Shown one piece after another: positions 10,782 to 19,162 of a stretch of 64,000 nucleotides of DNA. Location: NCBI GenBank assembly GCA_963728835.1, contig CAVSKZ010000001.1:186001-250000 (forward strand), written 5' to 3'. The notes beneath the pieces were generated by a model, which was given only the letters and a program-made list of their open reading frames with translations, was not told the DNA's origin and ran no database searches. How positions within the stretch are numbered: the stretch's first letter is position 1; the number at the start of each line of letters is the position of its first letter. A program made the translations under genes and the position numbers. Source of the DNA: VRUE01 sp963728835 (GTDB taxonomy: Bacteria > Actinomycetota > Thermoleophilia > Solirubrobacterales > 70-9).

Positions 10782-12276
10782 CTAGTGCTCGAGGGCCTCG
10801 GCCTCCGAGACCTCCGGCAGCAGCGGGACCGCGGGGTGGGCGAGGCGGCGCGACTCCTTCTGCGCGTACATACGCACGTCTGCGAGTCTGCATGGCCTCG
10901 GAGGGGTTGGGTGCCTCGTCCGGGACCGTGGCGGCTCCCCAGGAAGCGCTCACCTCGACCCCGTGGTTGCTCGCGGTGAGGCCTTCCGCCGCACGCTTCG
11001 TCACCGCGTCGACGAGCGCCGCCGAGCCGTTCACCACCACACAGAACTCGTCGCCACCGATCCGGTACGCGGCCCCGGCTTCGCCGACGGCTGCCTTCAG
11101 CCCCTGGCCCAGGCGCACCAGCAGCTCGTCCCCCGCGGGGTGACCGAAGGTGTCGTTGTAGCGCTTGAAGCCGTTGAGGTCGAAGAGGATCAGCGTCACC
11201 CGACGCCCCTCGGCGGCTCGCTCGCAGGCGTCCTCGAAGTCGACCTGCATCGCGCCGCGGTTGGCGAGCCCCGTCAGCGGATCAGTCCTCACCTGCTCCA
11301 GCAGCGCCCGGTTCTCGCGCACGCTCATCGCCAGCCGGACGATCACGGCCAGCATCGTCGCCGTCCAGAGCATCGTCGTCAGGCTGCTGGTGGCGCTCAT
11401 GTGCTGCATCGCGAAGAGGCCGATCATCACCGCCGCGAAGATCGCCGGGACCATCAGCTCGCGCCGATTGCCGAGGCGTTCCGGCTCGATCCCCTCGGCG
11501 CTCGGCTGCCAGAGGATGGCGCCGATGCACGACGCCGAGATCAGGTAGATCGGGTCGATCCAGTTGCCGGGCGGCACGAACCCTCCGGTGGCCTGCACCG
11601 TGTAGGCGATGTCGGCGACGACCATCGCCGCCAGGCCGGCAAGGAGCAGCGACCAGGTCCGGCCGGGGTGCCAGCCGGTGAGCGCGATCACGCCGACGAT
11701 CATCGCCAGCATCCCGATGTCGCCGAGCGGGTAGGCCAGCGAGGTCGCCACTTCCAGCGGGGTCCCCGTCGTCCGCTCGGCGACCCAGTCGAAGACGAAG
11801 GCGGCTCCGAGCGCGGCAGTCCCGAGCGCGGCGATCGCGCCGTCGGTCCAGAGGCGCCAGTCGATCTCGTGCACCCGGGCGCGGACGAGCATCACGAGGC
11901 CGGCGTAGGTGAGCGGGTAGAAGGCGAGGTAGCCGGCGTCGGCGGGGGAGGGGTAGGGGGCTTCGGGGTTGTCGAGGATGACGGCGGTCCAGTAGATCTC
12001 ACCGGCGCCCCAGGCGAGGACCCCGGCGCCGATCAGCACCCAGGCCGAGCGCTCGGACTCGACCGCCTTGGCCCTGAGCAGGCAGGCGACCCCCGCGGCG
12101 AGGACCACCGCGTCGTAGAGCTCGCCCCCGGCGAGGTCGTCGAGATCGGCGCCCCCAAGGCCGAGCCAGTTGTGCAGGATGACCAGGGTCGTGCCGCCGA
12201 AGAGGACCACCGCGATCGCCAGCCGCAGTGCTCGCGAGGAGGTTAGAGCGGAGGTGGTCGGCTCGTGAGGCTCCAC
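10782..12276 (-). CDS. Membrane-anchored GGDEF diguanylate cyclase
   Basis: Predicted diguanylate cyclase that makes cyclic di-GMP. About nine hydrophobic helices occupy residues 15-310. The GGDEF domain follows, with RTDPLTGLANRGAM, FDLNGFKRYNDTFGHPAGD and the intact active-site loop RIGGDEFCVVV. No RxxD inhibitory site is visible just before GGDEF, so product inhibition may be absent. The start is a GTG at 12276. The uncorrected frame runs on to 10696, but one extra base near 10896 obscures the usual end. After skipping it, MQLADVRMYAQKESRR leads to a TAG at 10782, which is the expected GGDEF C-terminus. Divergent from rpmE. Confidence 0.85.
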
Positions 12277-12341
12277 CTTCCGACTATCGGCAGCAGGACT
12301 GGAATTCCCAACCCCTGAACGGCCAAGATGCGCGCGTCATC

Positions 12342-12347
12342 TAAACT
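12342..12347 (+). promoter_or_regulatory. Candidate -10 element for rpmE
   Basis: TAAACT lies 9 bases before the rpmE ATG. If it is used, the transcript would be leaderless or nearly so; no good ribosome-binding site is present. No TTGACA-like -35 is visible. Confidence 0.25.
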
Positions 12348-12356
12348 GATGGGCCA

Positions 12357-12572
12357 ATGAAAGCCGGAATCCACCCCGAGTACACCCTCGCCAACGTGCA
12401 TTGCTCCTGCGGGAACCAGTTCTACACCCGCTCGACGCAGGCGGACCTTCACGTCGAGCTCTGCTCGGAGTGCCACCCCTTCTACACCGGCAAGCAGAAG
12501 CTCGTCGACACCGGTGGCCGGGTCGAGCGCTTCCAGCGACGCGCCGCCAAGCACGCCAAGGCCGGGGAGTAG
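12357..12572 (+). CDS. rpmE: 50S ribosomal protein L31, zinc-binding form
   Basis: Component of the large ribosomal subunit, at the central protuberance. The 71-residue product begins MKAGIHPEYTLANVHCSCGN and contains CSECHPFYTGKQK. The CxC plus CxxC cysteines are the zinc-ribbon of the C+ type, which is not the zinc-starvation paralogue. Its length is standard. The next gene starts three bases after the stop. rpmE upstream of prfA is a conserved actinobacterial arrangement. Confidence 0.97.
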   Translation: MKAGIHPEYTLANVHCSCGNQFYTRSTQADLHVELCSECHPFYTGKQKLVDTGGRVERFQRRAAKHAKAGE

Positions 12573-12575
12573 CCG

Positions 12576-13589
12576 GTGAGCCCAGAGCTGGGCTCCCCTG
12601 AGGCGAAGCTGCCGCCGTCCGGCAACGGAGCGGACCCGCTGCGCATGCCCGACGGCGCCCTGGTCGCCAAGCGCGACGCGCCGGTCGGCGGTCAGGCGGT
12701 GCTGGAGGGCGTGATGATGCGCGGCATCTCGGTCTGGGCCGTCGCGGTCCGCCGCCCCGACGGCGAGGTCGAGATCGAGTCCGAGCCGATCAAGCCCTGG
12801 GCGCAGCGACACCGCCTCTGGCGGCTCCCCGTCCTGCGCGGAGTCGTCGCGCTGGGCGAGTCGCTGAAGATCGGCTTCCGGGCGCTTGGCATCTCCGCCA
12901 ACGCCCAGCTCGAGGAGGACGAGGAGGGGGAGCGGGAAGAAATCGGAGGCTGGATCTGGGGCCTGACGATCGCCCTCTCCATGGTCCTTGCCGTCGGCCT
13001 CTTCTTCGTCATCCCGGTCGGGCTGACGAGCCTGATCAAGGACCAGCTCGGCTCTTCGCTGCTCTTCTGGCTGGTGGAGGGAGTGCTGCGCACGGCGATC
13101 TTCATCGGCTACATCGTCGTCATCAGCCGCCTGCGCGACCTGCGTCGCGTCTTCGAGTACCACGGCGCCGAGCACAAGACGATCTCCTGCTATGAGGCCG
13201 AAGACGAGCTGACGCCGGCGCGAGCCAAGCTCTACTCGCGCCTGCATCCCCGTTGCGGGACCAGCTTCCTGCTGATCGTCATGGTGCTGGCGATCTTCGT
13301 CTTCGCGCCGATCGGCCTGCCTGCCTGGTACTGGCTGCTGGCCTCGCGCATCCTCGGCATCCCGCTGATCGCCGGGCTCTCCTACGAGGTGATCAAGTGG
13401 GCGGGCAAAAACCGTCGCAAACGCTGGGTGCGCGCGGTGATGTGGCCCGGCCTGATGCTGCAGAACCTGACCACGCGGGAGCCGGACGAAGAGCAACTGG
13501 CGGTGGCGATCGCGGCGCTGGAGAAGGTGCTGGCCGAGGAGTCGCCGGAAGCCGCGGCTTCCGAGCAGCAGATCGAGATCGTCGCCTGA
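12576..13589 (+). CDS. DUF1385 family membrane protein (YqhQ-like)
   Basis: 337-residue integral membrane protein of the DUF1385 family. Function is not established; the family commonly lies next to rpmE and prfA. Visible family motifs are GGQAVLEGVMMRG near residue 33, FEYHGAEHKTISCYE near residue 190, and SRLHPRCGTSFLL near residue 220. Several hydrophobic segments lie between them (SMVLAVGLFFVIPVG, FLLIVMVLAIFVF). The GTG at 12576 starts directly after the rpmE stop, so translation is probably coupled. The conserved His/Cys/Glu residues suggest metal binding or catalysis, but this is inference. Confidence 0.85.
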   Translation: MSPELGSPEAKLPPSGNGADPLRMPDGALVAKRDAPVGGQAVLEGVMMRGISVWAVAVRRPDGEVEIESEPIKPWAQRHRLWRLPVLRGVVALGESLKIGFRALGISANAQLEEDEEGEREEIGGWIWGLTIALSMVLAVGLFFVIPVGLTSLIKDQLGSSLLFWLVEGVLRTAIFIGYIVVISRLRDLRRVFEYHGAEHKTISCYEAEDELTPARAKLYSRLHPRCGTSFLLIVMVLAIFVFAPIGLPAWYWLLASRILGIPLIAGLSYEVIKWAGKNRRKRWVRAVMWPGLMLQNLTTREPDEEQLAVAIAALEKVLAEESPEAAASEQQIEIVA

Positions 13590-13621
13590 GCGTAGTGGCG
13601 CGCAGCTAAGGTTGCCCGGAC

Positions 13622-14689
13622 GTGATCGAGCAACTTGCAGAGCAGATCGAGGCGCGGTTCGCCGAGCTGGAGCAGCAGATGTCCGACCCGGCGGTGATTG
13701 GCGATCGGGAGCGCTATGTCGAGGTCGGGCGTGAATATCGTGAACTGCAGCCTGCTCGCGAGCTTGTGGCTGAGTACCGGACGCTGAAGGACGACTTGGA
13801 GGGAGCGCGCGAGCTGCTGGAGGAGGACGGGGACGATCCCGAGCTGCGCAAGGTGGCCGAGGAGGCCCCGGGGCGGATCGAGGAGCTCGAAGAGGAGATC
13901 CGGCTGGCGATGGTCGAGCGCGACCCAAACGACTCCAAGAACGTGCTGGTGGAGATCCGGGCGGGAACGGGAGGGGACGAGGCGGGGCTCTTCGCCGGCG
14001 ACCTCTACAAGATGCTGACCCGCTACGCCGAGGAGCGCGGCTTCGCCACCGAGACGCTCTCGCAGTCCAGCGCCGAGGTCGGCGGGTTCAAGGAGGTGAC
14101 CTTCGCGATCAAGGGCGAGGGCGCTTACTCGATCTTCAAGTACGAGGGCGGCACGCACCGGGTCCAGCGGGTGCCGGAGACGGAGTCGCAGGGGCGGATC
14201 CACACCTCGACGGCTACCGTGGCGGTGCTTCCCGAGGCGGAGGAGGTCGAGGTCAAGATCGACCAGAACGACCTCCAGGTCGACGTCTACCGGTCCTCGG
14301 GGCCCGGCGGGCAGTCGGTCAACACGACCGACTCGGCGGTGCGGATCACCCATAAGCCGAGCGGCATCGTCGTCTCGATGCAGGACGAGAAGTCCCAGCT
14401 CCAGAACAAGGAGCGGGCGATGCGAGTGCTGCGGGCGCGGCTGTACGAGCGTGAGCTGGCCGAGCAGCAGGCGAAGATCGCCTCCGAGCGCAAGGCCCAG
14501 GTGGGCAGCGGCGAGCGCTCCGAGAAGGTGCGCACCTACAACTTCCCCCAGGGCCGGGTGACCGACCACCGGATCAAGCACACCTCGCACAACCTCGACG
14601 GGGTTCTCGGCGGCGCGCTCGCGGAGTTCACCGAGGCCCTGGCCGCCGAGGAGAAGCGCCAGCGTCTCGAGACCGCCGCCGTCGGGTGA
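13622..14689 (+). CDS. prfA: Peptide chain release factor 1
   Basis: Recognises UAA and UAG and triggers peptide release. 355 residues, a normal length. The catalytic GGQ is in SSGPGGQSVNTTDSAVRI (GGQ near 229-231), and the codon-recognition domain lies before it. The start is a GTG at 13622 (VIEQLAEQIEARFAELEQQM). The TGA stop overlaps the GTG of prmC, the methyltransferase that modifies the GGQ glutamine, so enzyme and substrate are translationally coupled. Confidence 0.97.
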   Translation: MIEQLAEQIEARFAELEQQMSDPAVIGDRERYVEVGREYRELQPARELVAEYRTLKDDLEGARELLEEDGDDPELRKVAEEAPGRIEELEEEIRLAMVERDPNDSKNVLVEIRAGTGGDEAGLFAGDLYKMLTRYAEERGFATETLSQSSAEVGGFKEVTFAIKGEGAYSIFKYEGGTHRVQRVPETESQGRIHTSTATVAVLPEAEEVEVKIDQNDLQVDVYRSSGPGGQSVNTTDSAVRITHKPSGIVVSMQDEKSQLQNKERAMRVLRARLYERELAEQQAKIASERKAQVGSGERSEKVRTYNFPQGRVTDHRIKHTSHNLDGVLGGALAEFTEALAAEEKRQRLETAAVG

Positions 14690-15504
14690 CGCGCGAAGCG
14701 CTGAGCGCGGCGGTCGATGCGCTGAGTGCTGCCGGAATCGAGGAGCCGTGGCTCGATGCCGAATTGCTGCTCTGCGAGGCGACCGGATGGGATCGCGCCC
14801 GCCTGGCAGCGGACCCCGAGGCCGAGATCCCGCCTGCGGCCGCACGTCGCTTCGGCGAGACGGTGCGCCGGCGCCTGCGGCGGGAGCCGGTCGCCTACAT
14901 CACCGGCCGCAGGGGATTCCGGCACCTCGAGCTGGCGGTCGACCCCCGGGTGCTGATCCCGCGGCCGGAGACCGAGCTCCTGGTCGAGCTGGCGCTGGAG
15001 CTGCGGCCGCGCCGGGTCCTCGACGTCGGCACCGGCTCCGGCGCGGTCGCCCTTGCCGTGGCGAGCGAGCTGTCCGAGTGCGAGGAGGTGGTGGCGACGG
15101 ACACCTCGGCCGCCGCGCTCGAAGTCGCGCGGGCGAACACCGAGCGACTCGGCCTGGCCGGCAGGGTCGAGCTGGTCGAGGGGACCTTGCCCGATTCGGC
15201 CGAGTTCGACCTCGTCCTCGCCAACCTTCCCTACGTCAGCGAGGCGGAGTGGGGAGCCCTCGAGCCGGAGGTGACCGAGTGGGAGCCCCGCGAGGCCCTG
15301 CTCGCGGGCCCCGACGGCCTAGATGCGATCCGCGCCCTCCTCGATGCCGGGCCGCCGGCGAGATGCCTGGCGCTGGAGGTTGGCGCCGGCCACGCCGAGG
15401 CGGTGAGCGGATTGATGCGCGGGGCGGGATTTGGGCAGATCGAGGGACGCAAGGACCTTGCCGGTATCGATCGCGTCGTCGTGGGTGCGTCCTCCATCAG
15501 CTGA
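14686..15504 (+). CDS. prmC: Release-factor glutamine N5-methyltransferase
   Basis: SAM-dependent methylation of the GGQ glutamine in release factors. The SAM motif is VLDVGTGSGAVALAVA. The catalytic motif reads NLPYVSE, whereas most PrmC proteins have NPPY; the P-to-L change is at a tolerated position. The N-terminal domain contains REPVAYITGRRGF and VLIPRPETELLVE, which are diagnostic. It starts at a GTG overlapping the prfA stop. A perfect 20-bp inverted repeat overlaps its own stop codon. Confidence 0.93.
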   Translation: MTREALSAAVDALSAAGIEEPWLDAELLLCEATGWDRARLAADPEAEIPPAAARRFGETVRRRLRREPVAYITGRRGFRHLELAVDPRVLIPRPETELLVELALELRPRRVLDVGTGSGAVALAVASELSECEEVVATDTSAAALEVARANTERLGLAGRVELVEGTLPDSAEFDLVLANLPYVSEAEWGALEPEVTEWEPREALLAGPDGLDAIRALLDAGPPARCLALEVGAGHAEAVSGLMRGAGFGQIEGRKDLAGIDRVVVGASSIS

Positions 15505-15548
15505 CTTCGTGGTTAAGGGTGTTATATGACCCTTAACCACGAAGTCAG
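15501..15548. repeat. 48-bp palindromic repeat, family C copy 1
   Basis: Perfect 20-bp arms starting CTGACTTCGTGGTTAAGGGT around an 8-base loop (GTTATATG). It begins at the prmC stop and ends 7 bases before the tsaC ATG, so it would place a very stable hairpin at the tsaC ribosome-binding site. A second 48-base element with identical ends occurs at 47533-47580. Confidence 0.7.
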
Positions 15549-15555
15549 TAGGTGA

Positions 15556-16197
15556 ATGAGCGAGATTGTCTCCATCGAGCGCGACGGCCCCAAGGGGGCC
15601 CGCGCCGCGCTTGAGCGCTGCGTTGCGGCGGGAGGCGTGGCGGTCTTCCCGGCCGACGGGCTCTATGGGCTCGCCTGCGATCCGCTTGACGCAAGGGCTA
15701 TCGAGCGGATCCACCGGATCAAGGGTCGCGACGACGGCAAGCCCTCCGCCGTCCTCTATTTCTCCCCGCTGGCGATGCGCGAGCTGGTCGCGGGCCTCGG
15801 CCCGCGCACCCGGGAGGCGGTCGGGGCGCTGTTGCCAGGCCCGGCGACCCTCGTCGTCGCCAACCCGGAACGCCGCTATCCGCTCGCCTGCCGCGAGGAC
15901 CCCGAGCGGCTCGGGGTGCGCCTCATCGGCGGCCCGCTGGCCGGTGCGACGTGCCCGCTCTTCCAGACCTCGGCGAACCTCAGCGGCGAGTCGGCCCCGG
16001 GCGCTTTCGCCGAGGTCCCGGCCGAGATCGTCGCTTCGGTGGACCTCGCGATCGACGGCGGCTCGCTCACGGGCCTGCCCTCGACCGTGGTCGACCTGAC
16101 GAACTTCGAGGGTCGCGGAGAGTGGGCGGTCCTGAGATCTGGCGGGCTGGATCCAGCCGAGCTGGGCGCGCGCCTGTCGAGCCTAACGCCGCGTTAA
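15556..16197 (+). CDS. tsaC: L-threonylcarbamoyladenylate synthase (Sua5/YrdC)
   Basis: Makes threonylcarbamoyl-AMP for t6A modification of tRNAs that read ANN codons. 213 residues, the YrdC-only length without a Sua5 C-terminal domain. Motifs include VAVFPADGLYGLACDP, ERIHRIKGRDDGKP with the KGR signature, LLPGPATLVV, and TSANLSGESAP. It follows prmC as in other actinobacteria. The only sequence between them is the family C hairpin, which may influence translation of this gene. Confidence 0.9.
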   Translation: MSEIVSIERDGPKGARAALERCVAAGGVAVFPADGLYGLACDPLDARAIERIHRIKGRDDGKPSAVLYFSPLAMRELVAGLGPRTREAVGALLPGPATLVVANPERRYPLACREDPERLGVRLIGGPLAGATCPLFQTSANLSGESAPGAFAEVPAEIVASVDLAIDGGSLTGLPSTVVDLTNFEGRGEWAVLRSGGLDPAELGARLSSLTPR

Positions 16198-16292
16198 CCG
16201 ACTGCAGCTGGAGCCGACAGTACGCTGCGGCTGATGGGCAGCGGGAGTGAGGGCTCTTCGGGATTGGGAATCAGCCGGCCTGAGGCGGGGCC

Positions 16293-17084
16293 GTGAGTCG
16301 AGCGCTGCTTCCCGCCAAGTCCGCCTTCGAGCAGGTCGGGGAGATGATGATCCTCACCGCGAAGACGATCGTCTCGGCGGTGCGCCCCCCGTATCCCTAT
16401 GGCGAGGAGCTGGTCTGGCAGTTCCTCTTCGTGCTCAAGCTCTCCTGGTTCCCGCTGCTGATCTCGACCTTCGCTCTCTGCCTCGGCGCTCCGGGCCTGC
16501 AGGCGGCCGGCGTGCTCTCGCTGTTCGGCGCCCTCGACCGGCTCGGCGGCTTCTTCGTGCTGACCGCGATCCGCTGGATCGGGCCGCTGGTGACCGCGGT
16601 CGTCGTCGCCGGCGTCGCCGGCACGGCGATCACCGCCGACCTCGGCGCCCGCAAGATCCGCGAGGAGCTCGACGCCCTGCAGGTGCTCGGCGTCGACCCG
16701 GTCAAGAACCTGGTCGTGCCGCGCTTCCTGGCGCTGATGGTCATCACCGGGCTGCTCGACATCTTCGCGATCGTCTTCGGGCTCACCGCCGGCATCGCCG
16801 CCGAGCTCCTCTACAAGCAGTCGCTCGGAGGCTTCTTCGCGACCCTCTTCGCCAACGCTTCGATCACCGACATCTGGGGATCGATCCTGATGTGCACGAT
16901 GTTCGGCGCGATCATCGCCGTCGTCTGCTCTTTCAAGGGGATGACTGCGTCCGGAGGCGCCGAGGGCGTCGGCCGCGCGGTGAACCAGGCGGTCGTCATC
17001 GCCCTGGTCGCGGTCTTCTTCTTCAACTTCGTCTTCACCGCGATCCTGCTCGCCACCAACCCCGAACTCCAGAGCATCAGATGA
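16293..17084 (+). CDS. MlaE/YrbE-type ABC transporter permease, first copy
   Basis: Permease subunit of the Mce/Mla lipid-uptake transporter family (YrbE1A type). 263 residues with about six hydrophobic segments. Family motifs are FVLTAIRWIGPLVTAVVVAG, the coupling-helix sequence EELDALQVLGVDPV, and TASGGAEGVGRAVNQAVV. The GTG at 16293 follows GAGGCGGGG. The next gene overlaps by four bases and encodes a paralogue, the normal YrbE1A/YrbE1B pair. No MCE substrate-binding protein or ATPase gene is adjacent, which is unusual. Confidence 0.85.
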   Translation: MSRALLPAKSAFEQVGEMMILTAKTIVSAVRPPYPYGEELVWQFLFVLKLSWFPLLISTFALCLGAPGLQAAGVLSLFGALDRLGGFFVLTAIRWIGPLVTAVVVAGVAGTAITADLGARKIREELDALQVLGVDPVKNLVVPRFLALMVITGLLDIFAIVFGLTAGIAAELLYKQSLGGFFATLFANASITDIWGSILMCTMFGAIIAVVCSFKGMTASGGAEGVGRAVNQAVVIALVAVFFFNFVFTAILLATNPELQSIR

Positions 17085-17896
17085 GGGCCAAGGAAGCGAT
17101 GATCGGGTGGCTCGACGCGCCGCGCGAATGGCTCGACTCCTTCGGCGAGATCGCCCGCTTCGGCTCGCGCGTCGCCGGCCACGTCTACTCGGGCCGGGTT
17201 CTCCGGTACTTCGGCGAGAGCCTCCGCCAGGCTGGGATCCTGATCCTCGGCTCGGCGCTGGTGATCTGGGCCTTCGTCTTCATCCTCGGCCTGCAGTGCG
17301 GCCTCCAGGGCGCCTACTTCAACCGCTCGATCGGCGCCCCCTCGCTGGCCGGCCTCTTCTCCGCCTACTGCGACCTGCGCGAGGGCCTGCCCTACGCATT
17401 CGGCTACATCCTCTCCGCCAAGGTGGGCACGGGGATCGTCGCCGAGATCGGCGCGATGAGGATCTCCGACGAGGTCGACGCGCTTGAGGTGATGGGGATC
17501 CAGCCCATCACCTTCCTCTGCGCCACCCGCCTGCTGGGGGCCTGGATCGCGATCCCGTTTCTCTACCTGGTCGGGATCGGGGTCGCCTACTACGCCAGCT
17601 ACTTCTCGGTGGTCCAGCAGGTCGGCGACGTCTCCTCGGGCGGCTACCTGCTGATCTTCTGGATGTACCAGGACCCCCTCGACCTCAGCTTCAGCCTGAT
17701 CAAGGGACTGGTGATGGCGACGGCGATCGTGCTCGTCGGCTGCTACTACGGCTACACCGCCTCGGGCGGTCCGGTCGGCGTCGGCACCGCGACGGCGCAG
17801 TCGATGGTGGTCAACATCATCCTCGTCCACATCATCGGGATGCTGGGGACCGTGGTGTTCTGGGGCTCGACCCCCCGTGCTCCGATAGGGGGTTGA
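17081..17896 (+). CDS. MlaE/YrbE-type ABC transporter permease, second copy
   Basis: Second permease of the pair (YrbE1B type), 271 residues. It has a longer amphipathic N-terminus (WLDAPREWLDSFGEIARFG), then membrane segments, the coupling motif DEVDALEVMGIQPITFL, and the C-terminal TASGGPVGVGTATAQSMVV. The ATG at 17081 overlaps the upstream gene by four bases. The two would form a heterodimeric channel for lipid transport across the envelope, but the expected mce genes do not follow. Instead a 436-base repeat-rich region begins directly after the stop. Confidence 0.85.
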   Translation: MRAKEAMIGWLDAPREWLDSFGEIARFGSRVAGHVYSGRVLRYFGESLRQAGILILGSALVIWAFVFILGLQCGLQGAYFNRSIGAPSLAGLFSAYCDLREGLPYAFGYILSAKVGTGIVAEIGAMRISDEVDALEVMGIQPITFLCATRLLGAWIAIPFLYLVGIGVAYYASYFSVVQQVGDVSSGGYLLIFWMYQDPLDLSFSLIKGLVMATAIVLVGCYYGYTASGGPVGVGTATAQSMVVNIILVHIIGMLGTVVFWGSTPRAPIGG

Positions 17897-17902
17897 CGGG
17901 GG

Positions 17903-18047
17903 GAGGAGCCTGGTTGCCCTCCATTCGAACCCACACCCCACGCGCTGCGCGCGTGGGGTGAACCATGTGCGCGGCCTACGGCCGCGCTCCAGACCGGATT
18001 GCAAAGGCCGCTTCGCGAGGTTCGCCTGGAGGGCAACCAGGCTCCTC
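17903..18047. repeat. Nested inverted repeat, 145 bases, three stems
   Basis: The outer arms are perfect 21-mers: 17903-17923 (GAGGAGCCTGGTTGCCCTCC plus A) and its complement at 18027-18047. Inside are a 12-bp hairpin with a 3-base loop at 17934-17960 and an 8-bp hairpin with loop TAC at 17969-17987. The layout resembles a folded RNA or a multi-arm DNA element. There is no open frame of note. Confidence 0.65.
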
Positions 18048-18097
18048 TCAACACGTCACCGAGCGACGCCCAGACTGCGAACCCGGCCACAGGGTCC

Positions 18098-18120
18098 CCG
18101 AGCTTTTTCTAAAAGCTCGG
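18098..18120. terminator. 10-bp hairpin CCGAGCTTTT / AAAAGCTCGG
   Basis: Perfect 10-bp stem with a TCT loop. It reads as a terminator-like structure for both strands and lies between the YrbE pair and the convergent lysyl-oxidase-like gene. Confidence 0.45.
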
Positions 18121-18241
18121 AGCGCCCGTTACGGGGCTTGGCCCTGTGGAGCTTTTGGGGAGCCGGGTGTGCGGGGAGGGAGCTTTCGAGGGGTGGTAAT
18201 CCCTTTGGGCACGAGCTCTTCGAAGCTCATGCGCTGTCGAG

Positions 18242-18317
18242 GGGACGCCGGGGCCCCTCCCCAAAACACTCAAGCGAGGCTCCCGCCGAGCGTTTTGGGG
18301 AGGGGCCCCGGCGTCCC
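18242..18317. repeat. Hairpin repeat, family A copy 1
   Basis: Perfect 26-bp arms (start GGGACGCCGGGGCCCCTCCC, end AAAAC) with a 24-base loop beginning ACTCAAGCGAGGCTCCC. The element at 36315-36390 has almost the same loop in reverse orientation, and the one at 36520 has it in the same orientation. The 16 bases before it (GCTGTCGAGG region) also recur before the 36520 copy. It ends 16 bases from the stop of the lysyl-oxidase-like gene. Confidence 0.75.
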
Positions 18318-18332
18318 ACCCAACATCCACCT

Positions 18333-19139
18333 CTAGCAGTTCTGGGGCCCGTCCTTGTAAGGCAACCGAATGACCCGCACCGAGCGGTTGTTTCTCTCGT
18401 TCGACTCGTACAAAAGGTTCTCCGGGTCGACACGCATCACGAACGCGAAGCAGCCGCGCAGGCCGCTGACGTTGACCCACTGGCGATCGTAAGTGGAGGG
18501 GTAGACGTCGGACCAGCCGACCGAGGTGCCGAGGCGGACCCGCTCGCGCCCGGGGTCCTGGCTGCAGGCGGGGTAGACGCGGTGGTTCGGAGAACGCCTC
18601 ATGGCCCGGGTTCGCTCGAGGTCGCGGAAGCAGTAGAAGACCTTCGGCCCCTTGCGAACCCGCTCCAGCGGCTGCCGGCTTTCGTCCAGCGACCAGATCT
18701 CCATGCTGAGCGGGTCGTGGACCTTCCAGTAGGAGCCGCCGTACTCGTAGCCGACGCTGTAGAAGTGGAGCTTCGCCTCGGTGCGGAAGACGCTCACGCC
18801 ACCGCCGACCCGGTAGATCGCCTGGTTCGCTCTCATCCATTTGCGCTTGTAGCGCTGCCCGCGCAGCTCCATCGGCCCCCGGCCCCGGGAGCGGATGTCG
18901 TTGCCGGCGTGCAGCAGCGCCCCACCGCCGTACCCGTAACGGCCGCCACTGCGCTCGACGAAGAGGTCTGCGGCCGGGCCGACCCTCAGGTCCGGACAGA
19001 GAAGCGTCGCCGCTTCGGCTCCTTCGCAGGGGTTCTCGCCGCTCGCGCCAGGGGACGGGCCGGGGACGGCAAGCGCCACCAGGCAGAGGGCGGCAAGGCA
19101 GGGCGAGAGGCGGCGTCTCACCGGGCCCAGGCTATCCAT
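18333..19139 (-). CDS. Secreted lysyl-oxidase-like protein
   Basis: 268-residue exported protein. The ATG at 19139 gives MDSLGPVRRRLSPCLAALCL, a signal peptide with a positively charged n-region and an Ala/Leu core. The C-terminal half resembles the lysyl oxidase family: KVFYCFRDLERT, then CSQDP, TSVGWSDVYPS, RQWVNVSGL and VDPENLLYESNERNN follow the family order. The copper-binding HxH region of true lysyl oxidases is not preserved; the matching stretch reads YWKVHDPLSMEIWSLD. Amine oxidase activity is therefore doubtful. A cell-surface structural role is possible. Divergent from glyA by 23 bases. Confidence 0.6.
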   Translation of the reverse strand: MDSLGPVRRRLSPCLAALCLVALAVPGPSPGASGENPCEGAEAATLLCPDLRVGPAADLFVERSGGRYGYGGGALLHAGNDIRSRGRGPMELRGQRYKRKWMRANQAIYRVGGGVSVFRTEAKLHFYSVGYEYGGSYWKVHDPLSMEIWSLDESRQPLERVRKGPKVFYCFRDLERTRAMRRSPNHRVYPACSQDPGRERVRLGTSVGWSDVYPSTYDRQWVNVSGLRGCFAFVMRVDPENLLYESNERNNRSVRVIRLPYKDGPQNC

Positions 19140-19162
19140 GACCGCTGGTAACGTCGCCCACG

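Noticed and set aside
16247..17896. 549-residue frame over both YrbE genes
   Set aside because: Only the part from 17081 is real; the first half is an out-of-frame reading of the first permease gene at 16293.
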